32,366 nucleotides of DNA from Choristocarpus tenellus KU-1152. Its lineage: Eukaryota; Phaeophyceae. Within the stretch, counting starts at the first letter, position 1. Every line of letters starts with the position of its first letter. The stretch lies in assembly GCA_964200185.2 (NCBI GenBank), contig CAXNAD020000070.1, forward strand, positions 1 to 32,366. The letters run 5' to 3'. This document shows positions 32,249-32,366 of the stretch, piece by piece. Made by a program: the position numbers and the translations under genes. The notes below the pieces were generated by a model. That model searched no databases. It was not told the DNA's origin and saw only the letters and a list, made by a program, of their open reading frames with translations.

Positions 32249-32366
32249 ATGACGGACCGTAACCGAGAGGACGACGTTAAGGTTGGACAAGTGAATGAAA
32301 GTATCTTAGAGGGTACGAGTTTTGCCCTGTTTGTCCGTTTGGAGCTTGGCTTCCCATGGGTTCTTT
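32249..32366 (+). CDS. Possible 5' coding end of a + strand gene running off the window
   Basis: From an ATG the frame stays open to the window edge: MTDRNREDDVKVGQVNESI, then LEGTSFALFVRLELGFPWVL. The same frame is open back to a plausible acceptor (GTTCACTCAG before 32201), so this could instead be an internal exon beginning VWVVKRITRQDG. I do not recognise the product. With only 39 codons and no downstream sequence, the call rests on residue composition and splice context. Confidence 0.28.
   Translation, partial: MTDRNREDDVKVGQVNESILEGTSFALFVRLELGFPWVL

Noticed and set aside
1-32366. Prokaryotic features (operons, CRISPR, insertion sequences)
   Set aside because: The coding content is a spliced eukaryotic gene; no direct-repeat arrays with spacers, transposase frames or Shine-Dalgarno-type layout were found.

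Overview
This is nuclear DNA from a eukaryote whose genes are rich in spliceosomal introns. All introns I could place are GT-AG. Donors are often GTATGT, GTGAGG, GTACGT or GTAAGT, and acceptors usually end in CAG. Exons are GC-richer than introns. On the coding strand the introns are T/G-rich, so the + strand looks A/C-rich across most of the window. The lineage cannot be fixed from sequence alone. Introns averaging about 650 bp in a unicell-type housekeeping gene would suit an alga or other protist (a stramenopile is one guess), but this is inference.

Layout. (1) 1-1224, + strand: the 3' end of a gene running in from the left, tentatively five short exons, product not recognised. (2) 1225-1847: a convergent intergenic gap. 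(3) 1848-28885, - strand: one very large gene that fills 84% of the window. I could chain 29 coding exons with consistent phases into a reading frame of 8,781 bp, about 2,926 residues. It encodes the HEAT-repeat protein Utp10/HEATR1 (BP28), a scaffold of the U3 snoRNP / small-subunit processome that makes 18S rRNA in the nucleolus. The start exon, the U3SNORNP10-like N-terminal segment, the BP28CT C-terminal segment and the conserved last residues are all readable. (4) 28886-32366: upstream or divergent region with weak, conflicting coding signals. An open reading frame on the + strand (from 32249 or 32201) runs off the right edge.

The introns of the Utp10 gene hold the structure that the gene does not explain. 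Three dispersed copies of a 175-bp element (8484, 14255 and 21571), all in the same orientation and antisense to the gene, differ at positions that preserve three small hairpins, but only if the + strand is the RNA. There is a recent 227-bp tandem duplication with an older diverged third unit (10544-11290). An eroded array of about 260-bp repeats lies at 24050-24660. The 175-bp element is the best candidate here for an undescribed structured RNA or SINE-like family.

No rRNA, tRNA, CRISPR or bacterial-type operon features are present.
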